Shown: one piece after another, positions 17,538 to 26,808 of the stretch
Layout of the letters: the number at the start of each line of letters is the position of its first letter
Position numbering within the stretch: the stretch's first letter is position 1
From: Autumnicola psychrophila
GTDB lineage: Bacteria > Bacteroidota > Bacteroidia > Flavobacteriales > Flavobacteriaceae
Length of the DNA: 64,000 nt
Assembly: GCF_031846645.1 (NCBI RefSeq)
Contig: NZ_JAVRHN010000003.1
Span: 124,001 to 188,000, forward strand
Reading direction: 5' to 3'
The notes under the pieces: generated by a model
What the model saw: only the letters and a program-made list of their open reading frames with translations
Databases searched by the model: none
What the model was told of the DNA's origin: nothing
Translations under genes and position numbers: made by a program

Positions 17538-18463
17538 TATTTGAAGCTTCTTTAATATTTAATTTTTTTCAGCGCTTTAAACTGGCTAATACTGTGGGTT
17601 TTCCGCTTTACTGGGAAACTGCTTAAATCTAAATTTAAGAATTAAAACGGGTCTCAAATGGGGAAAATCTTACTTTGGCTTTTATTTAAGAAAGTGAATA
17701 TTAAAGGATAGGAGGAACGGAAAGAATGTTGTTCCAAATCTGGATTCTAAAAAACCCCTAGAACTATTTACAAGCTTTTTAATTTTGCAGAACAAATATC
17801 TGTTTTGTTCTAGAGAGGTAAATACCCAGAGAAATACCTCGTGTGAAAATGAAGTAGTCTTTAACGTGATCTCAAGTACGCATATTTATAAAAAGTCACT
17901 TTGTTACTGTATCATCTGGCATGTTCAAGGAAGTGCCGACAGCCTGTCTTCAGTCCTAAAGTTGATCGAAAATTGACAAGAACTTGTATAGCAATTGAAA
18001 ATGTTACAAAATGGCCCAATCTATAGTCCTGTAATAACTGCCTATGAAGAACCAGGATTCAGGAAAGGGCTATCAGGTTTTGCACAAATGATGATATTTA
18101 ATTGAACTTATTTTAAAAACCGAATGTCTTTGGGCTTGCCTTTAGGATTATTTATTTAGGTAGAAAGATTCTGGTGGTTGGGGTAAATTGCAAGAAGCGG
18201 ATTTTATTTCGCGAATTTTTGAAATAGAGAAGCTGTAATCTTACGACAACAGATTTGAAATGAGATAATTTTCGGAAAAAGGGAAGAAACTTAATTTGTT
18301 ACTTTCAGATGTTATAATACTTAAAACACGACTATTGCATCAATAGAAGCTGTCATCAGATCCGCATTGTGCTGGTCTACATGGACTAAAAAAGAAGACT
18401 ACCGGTTCTGTTGCAGATATCATAGCAGGTCATGCTTAGAAACAATTTATCATTGTTTTAATC
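17538..18463. other. Long gene-poor spacer with possible gene remnants
   Basis: About 0.9 kb lies between the QEGLA gene start and the next terminator without a convincing gene. Two short stretches read like fragments of proteins: an ORF at 18001-18105 (+, 34 aa) with the text SPVITAYEEPGFRKG, and an open stretch ending near 18437 with TGSVADIIAGHA. I cannot assign either to a family. A 63-residue frame at 17785-17976 looks random. The spacer is best read as decayed coding sequence plus the promoter of the minus-strand operon. Confidence 0.45.
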
Positions 18464-18503
18464 AAAAAAAGAGGCTGCCTTTTAAAAAGCAGCCTCTTTT
18501 TTT
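18464..18503 (-). terminator. Rho-independent terminator of the beta-barrel gene
   Basis: A 15-bp perfect stem (AGAGGCTGC / GCAGCCTCT with flanking A and T runs) and a 10-nt loop. It begins 16 bp after the stop codon at 18520 on the minus strand, and A/T runs on both sides would let it work in both directions. Confidence 0.85.
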
Positions 18504-18519
18504 TATTTAAAGGTAAACT

Positions 18520-19008
18520 CTAGAACTGGTATCTTACGCCCAGTGCAATATCTGGTGAAAATCCATCCACCACATCGTAATCATTAAATCCTATTTCAGG
18601 ACGTAAATCCAGAGATAGAAGTAATGGTATATCAAAGTTATATTCAATACCCAGGTTTCCGGCTACTAAAAGAAAAGCGCCGTCATTATAATCTCCACCT
18701 CTTTTGTCATTAACACTACCAACACCTGCACCTGCACCTGCATACCAGTTAAAACCACCATCCAGGTTCCATAACCATTGATAGAGACCTACCAATTTAA
18801 AGGCATCAAAGCTATTATCATTCCTCCAGCCAAGATCAAATTCTAAGCGGTTGTTAGAACCTGTTGCTTTCTGGTAAGAAACTTCAGCTCCATAACCACT
18901 TCCTCCGCCAAGTCGAAGACCTATGGCATTGCTTGCAATTTCCTGAGCTTTCATGCCTGTAAATGCTGCACCTATTGTAAGTGCTGCCAGTAAAAAGAAC
19001 TTTTTCAT
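18520..19008 (-). CDS. Small outer-membrane beta-barrel protein
   Basis: A 162-residue protein with a signal peptide (MKKFFLLAALTIGAAF ... GMKAQ, cleavage after about residue 21). The mature part alternates hydrophobic and polar residues in strands rich in Gly, Tyr and Trp, and ends in the outer-membrane insertion signal GVRYQF with C-terminal Phe. The length fits an eight-stranded barrel. No enzymatic motif is present; a porin-like or structural role is likely. An exact -7 box lies at 19038-19045 on its strand, and it is followed by a strong terminator, so it is a monocistronic unit. Confidence 0.82.
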   Translation of the reverse strand: MKKFFLLAALTIGAAFTGMKAQEIASNAIGLRLGGGSGYGAEVSYQKATGSNNRLEFDLGWRNDNSFDAFKLVGLYQWLWNLDGGFNWYAGAGAGVGSVNDKRGGDYNDGAFLLVAGNLGIEYNFDIPLLLSLDLRPEIGFNDYDVVDGFSPDIALGVRYQF

Positions 19009-19037
19009 GTTTTCTTTAAATTTTCTGATTTAAGAAA

Positions 19038-19045
19038 CAAATGTA
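19038..19045 (-). promoter_or_regulatory. Candidate -7 box TACATTTG before the beta-barrel gene
   Basis: An exact TAnnTTTG match on the minus strand 29 bp upstream of the ATG at 19008. It predicts a leader of about 20-25 nt. No clear -33 element was seen. Confidence 0.55.
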
Positions 19046-19153
19046 ATCGTTACTGTACAACGAAAATACCTACATTCCCCAATCTATTGTTAATTTTCTT
19101 TAATACACTGTTAAGCCAATCATAGTAAAAAACGTATTTTAGCATCTTTTATT

Positions 19154-22072
19154 ATGAAGGAAGAACTAAGAAAATTATCTGCAGAATTAGAAGGGGATTT
19201 GTTTTACGATGACCTGTGGCGTTCCATTTACGCCACAGATGCATCTGTTTACAGAGAACTGCCTCTGGCAGTATGTTATCCTAAGAATGAAGACGACCTG
19301 AAGCTGCTTATAAATTTTGCAACAGACAATCAGACGTCTTTAATTCCCAGGACTGCAGGAACCTCTCTCGCAGGGCAATGTGTGGGAACAGGAGTTGTTG
19401 TAGATGTTTCTAAGTATTTTACTACTATTTATGAAATTAATACCCAGGATAATACAGTACGGCTTCAGCCAGGAGTAATTCGGGATGACCTAAACCGTAT
19501 CCTCAAGGAACACGGACTGTTTTTTGGTCCTAATACTTCTACCTCAAACCGTTGCATGATTGGAGGGATGGTCGGAAACAACTCCAGTGGAACCACTTCA
19601 ATTAAATACGGCACAACCAGGGAAAAAGTTGTTTCTCTCCAAACCCTCCTGAGTGATGGGAGCAAGGTAGAATTCCGGTCCATTTCAAAGAAAGAATTTC
19701 AGGAAAAGCTTCAGCTTGAAAACCTTGAAGGAAAAATTTACAGAGAGATAGAAGCAAAATTATCTCCGGAAGAGAGTAAAAATGAGATAAAAGATAAGTT
19801 TCCGCCGCAGGAAATGCACCGCCGGAATACAGGATATGCAATTGATGATCTTGTTTATTCTGAAGTATTCGATAATACTTCCACAAAGAAGTTGGACTTA
19901 TGTAATCTCCTGTCAGGAAGTGAAGGGACTTTAGCTTTCACCACAGAAATAACTTTGCAACTCGACAGATTGCCTCCACCTAAGTCCTCTATGGTTGCCG
20001 CTCATTATACTTCTATAGAAGCATGTTTGCAGGCTGTTGTGCCGGCTATGAAACATCCGCTTTTCACCTGTGAAATGATGGACAAAACCATCCTGGATTG
20101 TACTAAACAGAATCTGAAATACAAAGAAAACCGTTTCTTTATTAATGGTGATCCTGAAGCCATCCTTATGCTCGAACTTAGAGCGAACAGCGAGGAAGAG
20201 CTTCAGCAACAAACACAGGATCTAATGGAAACGCTACGGCGTTCAGATTTGGGTTATGCTTTTCCTGTACTAATGGATGAGCAGATAGAGCTGGCGCTGG
20301 AATTGCGAAAAGCAGGATTGGGGCTGCTGGGGAATATAGTGGGAGACAGTAAGGCCGTGGCCTGTATAGAAGATACTGCAGTGGCTTTACCCTATCTTGC
20401 AGATTATATTCTGGAGTTTAGCCAGATTATGAAAAAGTACAAACAAGCTGCAGTTTATTATGCACATGCCGGAGCAGGAGAACTCCATTTAAGGCCAATT
20501 CTAAATATCAAAAAATCTGAGGACGTAAAGCTCTTTAGAAGTATTACTGAAGATGTGGCGAAATTGGTGAAAAAATACAATGGATCCATGAGTGGGGAGC
20601 ATGGTGACGGTAGAGTACGTGCCGAGTTTATAGAATATATGATAGGTTCTAAAAATTACCAGATCCTTAAAGATGTAAAATCAGTTTTTGATCCTAACAA
20701 CATTTTTAATCCGGGGAAAATTATTGATGCACCACCAATGGACACCTCCTTTCGTTATGTTGTGGATAGAAGGGAACCTGAAGTAGAAACTTTAATGGAT
20801 TTTTCTGAAACCGAAGGAATCCTAAGGATGGCAGAGAAGTGTAACGGTAGCGGGGATTGTAGAAAGTCTGCGGAATCTGGTGGTACTATGTGCCCGAGTT
20901 ATCGTGCTACAAAAAATGAAAAAGATTCTACCCGGGCAAGGGCAAACGGTTTACGGGAATTTTTGACTAATTCGGAAAAGCAGAATAAATTTGATCATTC
21001 TGAATTAAAAGAAGTATTTGATCTTTGTATAAGTTGTAAAGGTTGTAAAAGTGAATGTCCTTCCAGCGTAGATGTAGCTGCTTTAAAAGCAGAATTTCAG
21101 TATCAATACCAAAAAGCAAACGGTTTTTCCAGACGAAACAAGCTGTTTGTAAACAATGCCAAAATGAATAAGCTGGGTTCTAAAGTTCCCGGAATTACAA
21201 ATTTCTTCTTCAAAAATTCTTTGACTTCAGGATTAGCAAAAAAATCTTTTGGTATTGCTAAAGAACGAAGTTTACCTAACCTTTCTAAGCAGACCGTTAC
21301 AGATTATTACAAGAAAAACAGGGAACGTTTAAGAGTAGAAAATCCTTTGAAGACAGTTTATCTTTTTAATGATGAATTTACTAATTTCCTGGATGCAGAG
21401 GTAGGTATAGATGCCCTGGAATTGCTGAGCAGGTTAAAGTACCAGGTGGAAATTATGGAGCACGAAGAAAGCGGCCGAAGTCATTTTTCTAAAGGTTTTC
21501 TTGATGAAGCGAAACTTCTGGCAAATAAAAACATTGACATGTTTAAAAATTTGGTTTCAGAAGAAAACCCTCTTATAGGTATAGAGCCTTCTGCAATTTT
21601 AAGTTTTAGGGACGAATATCTTCGTATGGCAAATAATAGAGCTGATGCAGAAAAATTAGCGCCAAATTGCCTGCTCATTGAGGAGTTTATAAAAAAGGAA
21701 ATAGCTTTAGGGAACATCAGAGCATCTTCTTTTACTTCAGAAGAAAAAAAGATAAAAATACACGGACATTGCCACCAGAAGGCACTTTCCAATACTGCGG
21801 TCACTTTTACAGTTCTAAATCTTCCGGAAAATTATAAAGTAACCGTAATTCCGTCCGGATGTTGCGGAATGGCAGGTTCTTTTGGTTATGAAGAAGAGCA
21901 TTATGAAGTAAGTATGAATATTGGGGAGCAAACATTATTCCCAGCCGTAAGGAAGGCATCAGAAGATACCCTAATTGCTGCTAACGGTACAAGTTGCAGG
22001 CATCAAATAAAAGATGGGACTCAGAGAAGTGCCCGTCATCCTGTAAGTATTCTGAAAGATGCTCTTAAATAG
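19154..22072 (+). CDS. FAD-binding/4Fe-4S D-2-hydroxyacid dehydrogenase (YdiJ-type)
   Basis: A 972-residue fusion enzyme. The N-terminal PCMH-type FAD domain has RTAGTSLAGQC and GGMVGNNSSGTTSIKYG; the FAD-oxidase C-terminal domain follows with YYAHAGAGELHLRP and SGEHGDGRVRAEF, the conserved substrate and FAD site. Then come two clusters of cysteines for Fe-S centres (CNGSGDC ... CPSYRATK and CISCKGCKSECP), and a CCG domain at the C terminus (GHCHQKA, IPSGCCGMAGSFG). This architecture matches YdiJ/D2HGDH, which oxidises D-2-hydroxyglutarate or D-lactate and passes electrons on. The gene stands alone with a near-match -7 box upstream. Confidence 0.92.
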   Translation: MKEELRKLSAELEGDLFYDDLWRSIYATDASVYRELPLAVCYPKNEDDLKLLINFATDNQTSLIPRTAGTSLAGQCVGTGVVVDVSKYFTTIYEINTQDNTVRLQPGVIRDDLNRILKEHGLFFGPNTSTSNRCMIGGMVGNNSSGTTSIKYGTTREKVVSLQTLLSDGSKVEFRSISKKEFQEKLQLENLEGKIYREIEAKLSPEESKNEIKDKFPPQEMHRRNTGYAIDDLVYSEVFDNTSTKKLDLCNLLSGSEGTLAFTTEITLQLDRLPPPKSSMVAAHYTSIEACLQAVVPAMKHPLFTCEMMDKTILDCTKQNLKYKENRFFINGDPEAILMLELRANSEEELQQQTQDLMETLRRSDLGYAFPVLMDEQIELALELRKAGLGLLGNIVGDSKAVACIEDTAVALPYLADYILEFSQIMKKYKQAAVYYAHAGAGELHLRPILNIKKSEDVKLFRSITEDVAKLVKKYNGSMSGEHGDGRVRAEFIEYMIGSKNYQILKDVKSVFDPNNIFNPGKIIDAPPMDTSFRYVVDRREPEVETLMDFSETEGILRMAEKCNGSGDCRKSAESGGTMCPSYRATKNEKDSTRARANGLREFLTNSEKQNKFDHSELKEVFDLCISCKGCKSECPSSVDVAALKAEFQYQYQKANGFSRRNKLFVNNAKMNKLGSKVPGITNFFFKNSLTSGLAKKSFGIAKERSLPNLSKQTVTDYYKKNRERLRVENPLKTVYLFNDEFTNFLDAEVGIDALELLSRLKYQVEIMEHEESGRSHFSKGFLDEAKLLANKNIDMFKNLVSEENPLIGIEPSAILSFRDEYLRMANNRADAEKLAPNCLLIEEFIKKEIALGNIRASSFTSEEKKIKIHGHCHQKALSNTAVTFTVLNLPENYKVTVIPSGCCGMAGSFGYEEEHYEVSMNIGEQTLFPAVRKASEDTLIAANGTSCRHQIKDGTQRSARHPVSILKDALK

Positions 22073-22223
22073 AATTATTCACATAGTTAAAAATTACTTT
22101 AAAATTAATATTATATTGGTGGCAAGTCTTTGTTAATTGACTTTGGGAGGGAATCAGAGCTAAAACCAACCCAACGAGTGCTCCGGATTTATTCAAAAAT
22201 TAGCTTGTCTAAACAAATACTAA

Positions 22224-22601
22224 ATGGCAAAAATTTTAATAGTGGATGACGATGCATCTATAGGTAACATGATTAAAGATATTCTTGAATTTAAGGATCA
22301 CAAGGTAACTCTTTCACAGAAGCCATTGGAGACCAGGCAAAATATTATTGATAACGATATTGATCTGGTGCTACTGGACAAATTGATTTCTGGTGTGGAT
22401 GGAACCGAAGTATGTTCAGCATTAAAAAAGGATGAGGAGGTCTCACAGGTTCCGGTTATCATGATGTCTGCACTGCATAATGCAGCAGAGACCTGTAAGG
22501 AAGCCGGTGCTGTGGATTTTATTTCTAAACCCTTTGATATGGAAATATTACTTTCCAGAATAGATAGTGTCTTACAGACAAAAGCAAATAGTGATACTTA
22601 G
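22224..22601 (+). CDS. Stand-alone response regulator receiver (CheY-like)
   Basis: A 125-residue single-domain receiver. The acidic pocket is Asp8-Asp9 in LIVDDDAS, the phosphoacceptor is Asp52 in LVLLDKLISG, the conserved Ser lies in IMMSALH and the Lys in FISKPFD. There is no output domain and no kinase gene beside it, so it must act by protein-protein contact or as a phosphate sink. It is 16 bp from the end of the convergent phosphoesterase gene. The residue after the phosphoacceptor (Lys) is unusual, as most have Ile or Val. Confidence 0.9.
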   Translation: MAKILIVDDDASIGNMIKDILEFKDHKVTLSQKPLETRQNIIDNDIDLVLLDKLISGVDGTEVCSALKKDEEVSQVPVIMMSALHNAAETCKEAGAVDFISKPFDMEILLSRIDSVLQTKANSDT

Positions 22602-22617
22602 AAATCTGAATTGAATC

Positions 22618-23448
22618 TTACCTTTTTCTGCTATCCTTCTGATTCCGGATGGAAATGGTGATAGCGGTTAAAGGGAAGATCTTGTTCTCTTTTTTTAGCT
22701 TTTGAGGATATTTATAATGAAAAAGTTCCCAACGATTTTTTGTGTATTCCAGCGCAGTTAAGTTTTCGATCCAGTCGCCAGAATTTAAATAGAGACAGGT
22801 ACCTTTTTCATTGGTTTTCCTAATGATCTTAGGTTGATGAATGTGGCCACAGATCACGAATTTGTAATTACTTTCTATAGCTAAATCGGCAGCGGTTTTT
22901 TCAAAATCATGAACTGATTTTACAGCAGCTTTTACGCTATTTTTTATTTTACCGGAAAGTGAGTACTTCTTTTTGCCCATTTTCACTAAGGACCAGTTAA
23001 GAACGCTGTTAAACCGAATAAGCAAATCGTATCCCCAGCCTCCAAGTTTTGCAACCCATTTAGCGTGCTTTATAGAAACATCAAATACATCTCCATGGAA
23101 AAACCAGGCTTTTTTGCCATTAAGATCAAGCACCAGTTTATCTACAACACTAAATCCACCAAGTTTCGTATCACTGAACTTTCGTAACATGTCATCATGA
23201 TTTCCGGTGATATAAATAACTTCAGTACCCTGACTACTTAAATCGATAATTTTCTTAATTACCTCCAGGTGAGCTTTTGGAAAATAGCTTTTTCGAAATT
23301 GCCAGATGTCAATAATATCACCATTCAGGATTAATTTTTCAGGATGAATGCTGTCCAGATAGTCACAGAGCTCTTTAGCTTGACATCCAAAGGTGCCAAG
23401 ATGCACATCAGAAATAACTACAATATCAAGCTTTCTCTTTTGTGACAA
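22618..23448 (-). CDS. UDP-2,3-diacylglucosamine diphosphatase-like metallophosphoesterase (LpxH family)
   Basis: A 276-residue calcineurin-like phosphoesterase. The metal-binding motifs are SDVHLGT (residues 13-19), NGDIIDIW, TGNHDD, HGDVFD and CGHIHQP, in the order and spacing of LpxH/UDP-diacylglucosamine hydrolases, which make lipid X in lipid A synthesis. Flavobacteria often carry two members, and this longer form may act on another phospholipid or nucleotide diphosphate. It is a cytoplasmic or membrane-peripheral protein with a basic central stretch (KMGKKKYSLSGKIKN). Confidence 0.85.
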   Translation of the reverse strand: MSQKRKLDIVVISDVHLGTFGCQAKELCDYLDSIHPEKLILNGDIIDIWQFRKSYFPKAHLEVIKKIIDLSSQGTEVIYITGNHDDMLRKFSDTKLGGFSVVDKLVLDLNGKKAWFFHGDVFDVSIKHAKWVAKLGGWGYDLLIRFNSVLNWSLVKMGKKKYSLSGKIKNSVKAAVKSVHDFEKTAADLAIESNYKFVICGHIHQPKIIRKTNEKGTCLYLNSGDWIENLTALEYTKNRWELFHYKYPQKLKKENKIFPLTAITISIRNQKDSRKR

Positions 23449-23603
23449 TATTTTCAGATTTAATATTTTCTAAATTTCAGGCCTTATTTTTTAAAAAGCT
23501 TTAGCAGGTAATTACGAAAATATTACCTATACTTTAAAAAGTTGCCCTCTGTATTATGTGAAGATTAATTGAAATTAGCCTTTCAAAAGTGTGGCTAAAA
23601 AAT

Positions 23604-23611
23604 TACATTTG
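23604..23611 (+). promoter_or_regulatory. Candidate -7 box TACATTTG before aroC
   Basis: An exact TAnnTTTG match 15 bp before the ATG at 23627. It lies inside the reading frame of an upstream GTG (23591), so if it is used translation must start at 23627. Confidence 0.5.
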
Positions 23612-23626
23612 TTCAAAATCACAACT

Positions 23627-24691
23627 ATGGCGGGGAATTCCTTCGGAAAACTATTTAGACTTACCACCTTTGGTGAGTCACACGGGCAGGCAATTGGAGG
23701 AGTTATAGATGGCTGTCCGGCCGGACTAAAACTCGATTTAGAAAAAATTCAGAATGAATTGAACCGGCGTCGACCGGGACAGTCGGCGATTGTCACCCAA
23801 AGAAAGGAACCGGATACGGTAGAATTTCTTTCCGGAGTTTTTGAAGAACAGACAACAGGTACACCAATTGGTTTTGTTATTAAAAATGCTAATCAGAAAT
23901 CGAAAGATTATTCGCATATAAAAGATACGTACAGACCATCTCATGCAGATTACACCTATACAGAAAAATATGGAGTAAGAGATTATCGTGGAGGAGGTAG
24001 ATCTTCTGCCCGGGAAACAGCCTGCAGGGTAGTAGCCGGTGCGCTTGCAAAACAGGTATTGTCTGGAATAGAAATTACTGCTTACACAGCTTCTGTTGGT
24101 GAAATTGAACTTCAGAAAAGTTATAAGGAACTGGATTTTAAAGTAATTGAAACAAATCCTGTAAGATGTCCTGATGCTGCAACTGCAGAGAAAATGGAAT
24201 CTTATATTAAAGAAATTCGTGCAGAAGGGGATACTGTAGGAGGAACTGTGCAATGCGTTATCAAAAATGTTCCAAAAGGACTGGGAGAACCGGTTTTTGA
24301 CAAACTACATGCCGAGCTGGGAAAAGCCATGCTTTCTATAAACGCTGTAAAAGGCTTTGAATATGGTAGCGGATTTGAGGGCACTAAGATGAAAGGGAGT
24401 CAGCACAACGACCTTTTTAATAATGATGGTTCTACGAAAACCAATCTTAGCGGAGGTATACAGGGTGGAATTTCCAACGGAATGGACATTTACTTTAATG
24501 TGGCTTTTAAGCCTGTCGCAACTATAATGCAAAATCAGGAAACGATTAATGCACAAGGTGAATCTGTGGAAATGCAGGGAAAAGGAAGACATGATCCATG
24601 CGTGGTGCCAAGAGCTGTACCGATAGTGGAAGCAATGGCTGCATTAGTTATTGTAGATTATCTGCTTCAGAACAAGACATCAAAACTTTAA
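23627..24691 (+). CDS. aroC: Chorismate synthase
   Basis: Converts 5-enolpyruvylshikimate 3-phosphate to chorismate using reduced FMN, the last step of the shikimate pathway. I chose the ATG at 23627 because the family begins MAGNSFGKLFRLTTFGESHG, and a GTG at 23591 would add 12 unrelated residues and overlap a promoter box. With this start the protein has 354 residues. Signature stretches are GESHGQAIGGVIDGCPAG, RRRPGQS, DYRGGGRSSARET, and RHDPCVVPRAVPIVEAM. It stands alone and is followed 24 bp later by a dicarboxylate transporter. Confidence 0.97.
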   Translation: MAGNSFGKLFRLTTFGESHGQAIGGVIDGCPAGLKLDLEKIQNELNRRRPGQSAIVTQRKEPDTVEFLSGVFEEQTTGTPIGFVIKNANQKSKDYSHIKDTYRPSHADYTYTEKYGVRDYRGGGRSSARETACRVVAGALAKQVLSGIEITAYTASVGEIELQKSYKELDFKVIETNPVRCPDAATAEKMESYIKEIRAEGDTVGGTVQCVIKNVPKGLGEPVFDKLHAELGKAMLSINAVKGFEYGSGFEGTKMKGSQHNDLFNNDGSTKTNLSGGIQGGISNGMDIYFNVAFKPVATIMQNQETINAQGESVEMQGKGRHDPCVVPRAVPIVEAMAALVIVDYLLQNKTSKL

Positions 24692-24715
24692 TTCTATTTT
24701 TGAAATAGCGCTACT

Positions 24716-26032
24716 ATGAAGAAACTTGCACTGCATTGGCAGATATTATTGGGAATGGCTGCGGGAGTTGTATTCGCATTAATATTAACCAATTTTAGCT
24801 GGGGAGCAGAATTTGTGAGTGACTGGATCAAACCTTTCGGAAACATATTTATAAATGCTCTTAAGTTAATTGCAGTACCGCTTATTTTGGCATCGCTTAT
24901 TAAAGGAATATCAGATTTAAAAGATATTTCCAAGCTTTCCAAAATGGGAACGAGGACTATCGTTACCTATATCATTACTACAATCATAGCGGTTTCCATA
25001 GGTTTGGGAATGGTAAACCTCATAAAACCCGGAAGCTCCATTTCTGAAGATACACGACAGGATTTGTTAGCCAGTTATGAAGGCGATGCTTCGGGTATAC
25101 AATTAAATGCCGAAAAACAAAAAGAAGCAGGACCTTTACAAGCCCTGGAAGACCTTGTGCCGAGCAACATTTTTGCTGCTGCCGGCGACAATGCCAATAT
25201 GCTGCAGGTAATATTTTTTGCTATTTTCTTTGCAATAGGGTTGATTCTAGTACCTGAAAAAACAGCCAAGCCGGTTAAAGACTTTTTTGATGGCTTTAAT
25301 GAGGTTATTCTTAAGATGATTGACCTTATTATGCTTGCCGCTCCTTATGGGGTGTTTGCTTTATTGGCTGCCTTGGTAGTGGAATCACCAAGTGCAGATC
25401 TTTTCGCAGCTCTGGCGATGTATGCTTTAACCGTTTTAATAGGACTGGCATTAATGATAGGAGTCTATGTGCTGTTGGTTTGGATTTTCACAAAAAATAC
25501 TCCGGCGTTTTTTATTAACGGAATTGCGCCCGCTCAGCTTTTAGCCTTTTCAACCAGTTCCAGTGCGGCTACTTTACCTGTAACCATGGAAAGGGTAGAG
25601 GAGCATATGGGTGTGCACAGAGAGGTTACAAGCTTTGTTCTTCCGATTGGTGCAACAATTAATATGGATGGTACAAGTCTCTATCAGGCAGTTGCTGCAG
25701 TTTTTATTGCACAGGCTTTTGGTATGGACCTTACTTTGGGAGCGCAATTAGGAATTATAGCCACGGCAACTTTGGCATCTATAGGCTCTGCCGCAGTACC
25801 CGGTGCAGGCATGGTTATGTTGGTTATTGTGCTGGCTCAGGCCGGAATTCCTGAAGCAGGACTTGCCTTAATTTTTGCTGTAGACCGTCCTCTGGATATG
25901 TGCAGGACGATGGTGAACGTGACCGGTGATGCTGCCGTATCTCTAATGGTAGCAAAATCTGTCGATAAAATGGGTGAGCCCAATGTCAAAGATTGGGATG
26001 ATAATTACACTGAAGAAGACAATAAAATCTAA
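24716..26032 (+). CDS. Dicarboxylate/amino acid:cation symporter (SDF family)
   Basis: A 438-residue DAACS/GltP-DctA-type transporter that brings C4-dicarboxylates or acidic amino acids in with H+ or Na+. The serine-rich re-entrant hairpin FSTSSSAATLPVTM, the NMDGTSLYQAVAAVFIAQ motif of TM7 and the second hairpin GSAAVPGAGMVML are complete, as is DRPLDMCRTMVNVTGD in TM8, whose Asp and Arg bind substrate. It ends 3 bp inside the convergent DCC gene. The exact substrate cannot be assigned. Confidence 0.93.
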   Translation: MKKLALHWQILLGMAAGVVFALILTNFSWGAEFVSDWIKPFGNIFINALKLIAVPLILASLIKGISDLKDISKLSKMGTRTIVTYIITTIIAVSIGLGMVNLIKPGSSISEDTRQDLLASYEGDASGIQLNAEKQKEAGPLQALEDLVPSNIFAAAGDNANMLQVIFFAIFFAIGLILVPEKTAKPVKDFFDGFNEVILKMIDLIMLAAPYGVFALLAALVVESPSADLFAALAMYALTVLIGLALMIGVYVLLVWIFTKNTPAFFINGIAPAQLLAFSTSSSAATLPVTMERVEEHMGVHREVTSFVLPIGATINMDGTSLYQAVAAVFIAQAFGMDLTLGAQLGIIATATLASIGSAAVPGAGMVMLVIVLAQAGIPEAGLALIFAVDRPLDMCRTMVNVTGDAAVSLMVAKSVDKMGEPNVKDWDDNYTEEDNKI

Positions 26033-26445
26033 TCCAGAAATTTCTCTTTTAAAGCTGGTGTAGGGATCATACAGCTTTCTTTTTTGCCATACCATTTATA
26101 GCGGTTAGCGGCGACAAAATCATATATTAGGTCACGAAAACCCTCGGGTAAAGCAAGAAAATTCTTTAGTAAAGAATAGCCTCCTGAGAGCTCTCTGGAA
26201 ATTTCCAGTGCAGCTGTAGATTTTCTGTAATAGGCGACCCCGGGTTCGATTAAAACCACAGAATCCAGCTCTTCCGGATCAAGACCTCTTTCAGCAATAA
26301 GCTTTCGGCCCAAATCACTTTGCAAAGAAGCAAACCGAAAAACATCTTTTTTATCGTGCTCGATAATAAACTTTACTGCACCATCACAAAGATTACAGAC
26401 TCCGTCGAAAAGAACTATTTTTTTATTTTCTGGTAATGCATCCAT
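26029..26445 (-). CDS. Thiol-disulfide oxidoreductase, DCC family (DUF393)
   Basis: A 138-residue DCC-family protein named for the DxxCxxC motif near the N terminus, here FDGVCNLCDGAVKFI. Such proteins are thought to have a thioredoxin-like redox function. The family text FRFASLQSDLGRKLI, YRKSTAALEI and RDLIYDFVAANRYKWYGKKE is conserved, ending with a CMIP motif. It overlaps the tail of the convergent symporter gene by 4 bp. No partner is apparent. Confidence 0.88.
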   Translation of the reverse strand: MDALPENKKIVLFDGVCNLCDGAVKFIIEHDKKDVFRFASLQSDLGRKLIAERGLDPEELDSVVLIEPGVAYYRKSTAALEISRELSGGYSLLKNFLALPEGFRDLIYDFVAANRYKWYGKKESCMIPTPALKEKFLD

Positions 26446-26472
26446 TGCCTAACATTATTAGATTCTAAAATT

Positions 26473-26805
26473 TTAATGGTACTCCTTTTCTTTTTTAAAA
26501 AGCCTAATGCCTATTCTGTTTATATGTTCAATTAATCTCTCCTCTTTAATGTGATAGTAATTCACAAAATCAAATTTATAGGGTAAATAAAGATCATCAA
26601 TATGAATGGAAATCTTCAGAATATCGTTCAGTTTGAGATTTTTTCCTACCAGAGCAATATCAATGTCTGAAGCTGCTTTAAAATTACCTTTTGCTCTGGA
26701 TCCAAACAGGATGGCTTCTTCGACGTTTTCATTGTCTTCAATTACAGAGATAATTTCCTTTAGATCATTTTTCTCTAAACCATATTTATACGCTTTATTC
26801 TCCAT
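26473..26805 (-). CDS. MNT-domain nucleotidyltransferase (MntA-type antitoxin)
   Basis: A 110-residue minimal nucleotidyltransferase. It has the full GSX10DXD active-site motif (Gly35-Ser36, Asp47, Asp49; FGSRAKGNFKAASDIDI), which binds NTP and metal. Proteins with this motif paired with a HEPN protein are MntA-type antitoxins that AMPylate the toxin tyrosine, or the HI0073/HI0074 pair of less clear function. It starts 3 bp after the stop of the HEPN gene, so the two are co-translated. It appears intact although its partner's reading frame is shifted. Confidence 0.88.
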   Translation of the reverse strand: MENKAYKYGLEKNDLKEIISVIEDNENVEEAILFGSRAKGNFKAASDIDIALVGKNLKLNDILKISIHIDDLYLPYKFDFVNYYHIKEERLIEHINRIGIRLFKKEKEYH

Positions 26806-26808
26806 TCC

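Noticed and set aside
17785..17976. 63-residue open frame
   Set aside because: Cysteine- and serine-rich composition with no family signature, in decayed sequence; no coding-like bias visible.
23591..23626. GTG upstream extension of chorismate synthase
   Set aside because: The family starts at MAGNSFG and an exact -7 box lies inside the extension.
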